The notes beneath the pieces were generated by a model. The model was not told where the DNA came from and did not search any database. It saw only the letters and a list, made by a program, of their open reading frames with translations. A stretch of DNA of 64,000 nucleotides from JACMLD01 sp047602295. Its GTDB lineage: Bacteria > Bacteroidota > Bacteroidia > Chitinophagales > Chitinophagaceae. Position numbers and translations under genes: made by a program. This document shows, piece after piece, positions 62,552 through 64,000 of this stretch. The stretch spans positions 4,092,001 to 4,156,000 of the forward strand of contig JASGHP010000001.1 in the NCBI GenBank assembly GCA_047602295.1. Reading direction: 5' to 3'. Position 1 is the first letter of the stretch; every line of letters begins with the position of its first letter.

Positions 62552-63796
62552 GCTCTCTTGTACCTGGTGATAAATCATTGTCTGGTTACCGAATATTTTG
62601 CTAAAGCCACGCACATCATCACCTGTCCAGCCATTGTTCATTTCTCCATATTTACCAAACTTGCTGCTCATTAGGTCAAATTCAGACTCTACACCTGTTA
62701 CCATAAACCGGTAAGGTTGCACCTGCACAAATGCAGTGCCGGTTACATTTTGCTGGCTGCTGGTAAAGAAGGCTTCAATATCTCGCATCACCGGATCCAT
62801 TATTTGTCCTTCGTGCATCCAGTTGCCATAGAATTGCGCCAATTGATCTTTCCATTGCAATTGCCATTTGGTAAGCACATGTTTTTCCAATGCATGATGT
62901 GCTTTCAATATTATCATAGGGCCAGCAGCTTCAAATCCAACGCGGCCTTTAATTCCAATAATAGTATCACCCACATGTATATCACGGCCAACACCATAAG
63001 GGCCGGCAATAGCTTGTACTTTTTGAATAGCAGCAGCAGGCCTGTCAAATTTTTCACCGTTTACAGAATACAATTCCCCTTTAATAAAACCTAATTCCAA
63101 ATTGACAACACCTGTACCAGTTACTTGCGTTGGCCAGGCTTCTTCCGGCAACATACCTTTGCTGTTCAATGTTTCTTTTCCGCCTACACTGGTTCCCCAC
63201 AATCCTTTGTTAATAGAGTAAACAGCTTTATCAAAATTCATCTCCACGCCTTTTGCTTTCAGGTAGGTAATTTCTTCTTCACGACTTAATTTAAGATCAC
63301 GAATAGGTGTAAGAATCTGCACACCGGGGATCATAATATTAAAGATCATATCGAAACGCACCTGGTCGTTTCCAGCACCGGTACTTCCATGCGCTACTGC
63401 ATCAGCGTTTAATTTCTTTACATGTTCAGCTATGTGCAAAGCCTGGCTAAGTCTTTCCGCACTTACGCTTAAAGGGTATGTATTGTTCTTAAGGCAATTG
63501 CCAAAAATGAGGTATTTAATAATGCTGTTATAATAACTATCAACAGCATTTACGGTAGTATGTGTTTTAACGCCCAGCTTGTATGCATGCGCTTCAATCT
63601 TTTTCAATTCATCTTCACTAAAACCGCCGGTATTTACTATTACTGAATGCACTTCGTAACCCAGATCTTCACCCAAATATTTTACACAATAAGTTGTATC
63701 CAGGCCACCGCTAAAACCAAGTACAATTTTTTTACCTGCACCAGCACCATTAGTTGTGGGATTGTATTGTAGTTTATTAAGAAGATTCAAATTCAT
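62537..63796 (-). CDS. argG: argininosuccinate synthase
   Basis: 419-aa enzyme joining citrulline and aspartate with ATP. Seen: ATP motif LGFSGGLDTTYC (27-38), 'NTGGFSEDELKKIEAHAYKLGVKTHTTV', 'VAHGSTGAGNDQVRFD', and 'IRDLKLSREEEITYLKAKG'. The first 20 residues precede the usual start (KKIVLGFSGG); MNLNLLNKLQYN is still possible as a Bacteroidota-type N-terminus. C-terminus ends in repeat-derived SHKS. First full gene of the cluster; the 70-base gap to the preceding gene suggests a shared promoter further upstream. Confidence 0.95.
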   Translation of the reverse strand: MNLNLLNKLQYNPTTNGAGAGKKIVLGFSGGLDTTYCVKYLGEDLGYEVHSVIVNTGGFSEDELKKIEAHAYKLGVKTHTTVNAVDSYYNSIIKYLIFGNCLKNNTYPLSVSAERLSQALHIAEHVKKLNADAVAHGSTGAGNDQVRFDMIFNIMIPGVQILTPIRDLKLSREEEITYLKAKGVEMNFDKAVYSINKGLWGTSVGGKETLNSKGMLPEEAWPTQVTGTGVVNLELGFIKGELYSVNGEKFDRPAAAIQKVQAIAGPYGVGRDIHVGDTIIGIKGRVGFEAAGPMIILKAHHALEKHVLTKWQLQWKDQLAQFYGNWMHEGQIMDPVMRDIEAFFTSSQQNVTGTAFVQVQPYRFMVTGVESEFDLMSSKFGKYGEMNNGWTGDDVRGFSKIFGNQTMIYHQVQESSHKS

Positions 63797-63866
63797 TGAT
63801 TATTTTTTGAATAATTAAAGATTTAGTAACGATGCAGACCTTTATTCCCTTTCAGGAGTAAAGCGT

Positions 63867-64000
63867 TTATAAATTGAAAAAATACTGCAGGATTGATTTC
63901 GGTTTTGCCTGCGTTTTATTGTTGCTCTTATGGCTTGAGAAATCTTTCTTGGTAAGCCATTGTAGCAACTTGCTCTGCTTTATTTTCATAAAGCGTTCGT
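63867..64000 (-). CDS. 3' end of a gene upstream of argG, possible GNAT acyltransferase
   Basis: Open from the right edge (codon 63998 downward) to TAA at 63867. It encodes a basic tail 'ERFMKIKQSKLLQWLTKKDF' followed by a Lys/Asn-rich end. In many Bacteroidota a GNAT-family protein, a candidate N-acylglutamate synthase, is the first gene before argG, and short basic tails of this style occur there. Only 44 codons are in view, so identity is a guess from context. Spacing to argG (70 bases) supports an operon. No other frame reaching the edge gives a longer ORF. Confidence 0.4.
   Translation of the reverse strand, partial: ERFMKIKQSKLLQWLTKKDFSSHKSNNKTQAKPKSILQYFFNL

Noticed and set aside
59760..63796. 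Arginine cluster as a horizontally acquired island
   Set aside because: Gene order and protein types match Bacteroidota norms and base composition shows no break by eye; the repeats in it are the same as in the rest of the window.
1..64000. tRNA and rRNA genes
   Set aside because: Apart from the tRNA-like part of the tmRNA, I saw no cloverleaf with a T-loop GTTCGA..C in the spacers, and no rRNA-like sequence.

Overview
The window is a chromosomal stretch of a Bacteroidota bacterium, most likely Chitinophagaceae or a close relative. The supporting evidence is direct: an arginine cluster with an argF'-type (N-acyl-ornithine) carbamoyltransferase, promoter-like TAnnTTTG (-7) motifs, no usable Shine-Dalgarno sequences, AT-leaning GC content, many secreted proteins with 'MKK...AQ' signal peptides, LytTR and TPR/NarL two-component systems, FtsX-type permeases, GH92 mannosidase, and a tmRNA whose tag (GNTQYAMAA) resembles the Bacteroidota GE(N/T)NYALAA type. 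There is no rRNA, tRNA, CRISPR array, prophage or transposase gene that I can support.

Layout. 1-9.6 kb: a VIT1/CCC1-type transporter cut by the left edge, a small secreted protein, GH92 alpha-mannosidase, an SDR, a sugar-acid dehydratase (IlvD/Edd family), a TMEM175-type channel and a membrane-anchored PQQ dehydrogenase with an embedded cytochrome c domain. 9.6-12.3 kb: a candidate structured RNA, a 235-bp tandem duplication and a D-apionate-lactonase-family enzyme with an in-frame Asn-rich repeat. 12.6-27.5 kb: small unknown proteins, two histidine kinases, response regulators, membrane proteins, a D-2-hydroxyacid dehydrogenase, an outer-membrane beta-barrel receptor divergent from a LytS/LytTR pair, and a sugar-isomerase-like gene with a VOC protein. 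28.0-36.7 kb: a run of minus-strand exported proteins (OmpA/lectin-like, lipoprotein, beta-trefoil, two unknown secreted proteins, metzincin-type peptidase) followed by a SET-domain protein, divergent from a TPR histidine kinase and its NarL-type regulator. 39.4-49.4 kb: small unknown genes, two FtsX permeases and large repeat-filled spacers. 49.5-53.6 kb: tmRNA, a membrane MutS-like ATPase, an S23-type four-helix protein, and RseP. 53.8-64.0 kb: dxr and the arginine cluster (GNAT fragment, argG, argC, an S23-type protein, argD, argF', argB, argE, argH), all on the minus strand.

How genes fit together. The 53-64 kb block encodes nearly the whole glutamate-to-arginine route, but argC carries a single-base frameshift relative to its family, in an otherwise intact cluster. 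Several sugar-oxidation functions (PQQ dehydrogenase, lactonase family, aldonate dehydratase, SDR, hydroxyacid dehydrogenase, isomerase) are spread through the first 26 kb and could form an oxidative sugar route, which is inference only.

The most unusual property of the window is its spacer DNA: at least five kinds of repeat (89-bp palindromes with TGTCTGAACC ends and variable cores, REP-like GC palindromes including a 167-bp tandem array, long hairpins made of 5-8-bp words, 21-bp and 42-bp minisatellites, a 235-bp duplication). Some of these invade coding ends, supplying the N-termini of ArgH and ArgB and the C-termini of ArgF' and ArgG.
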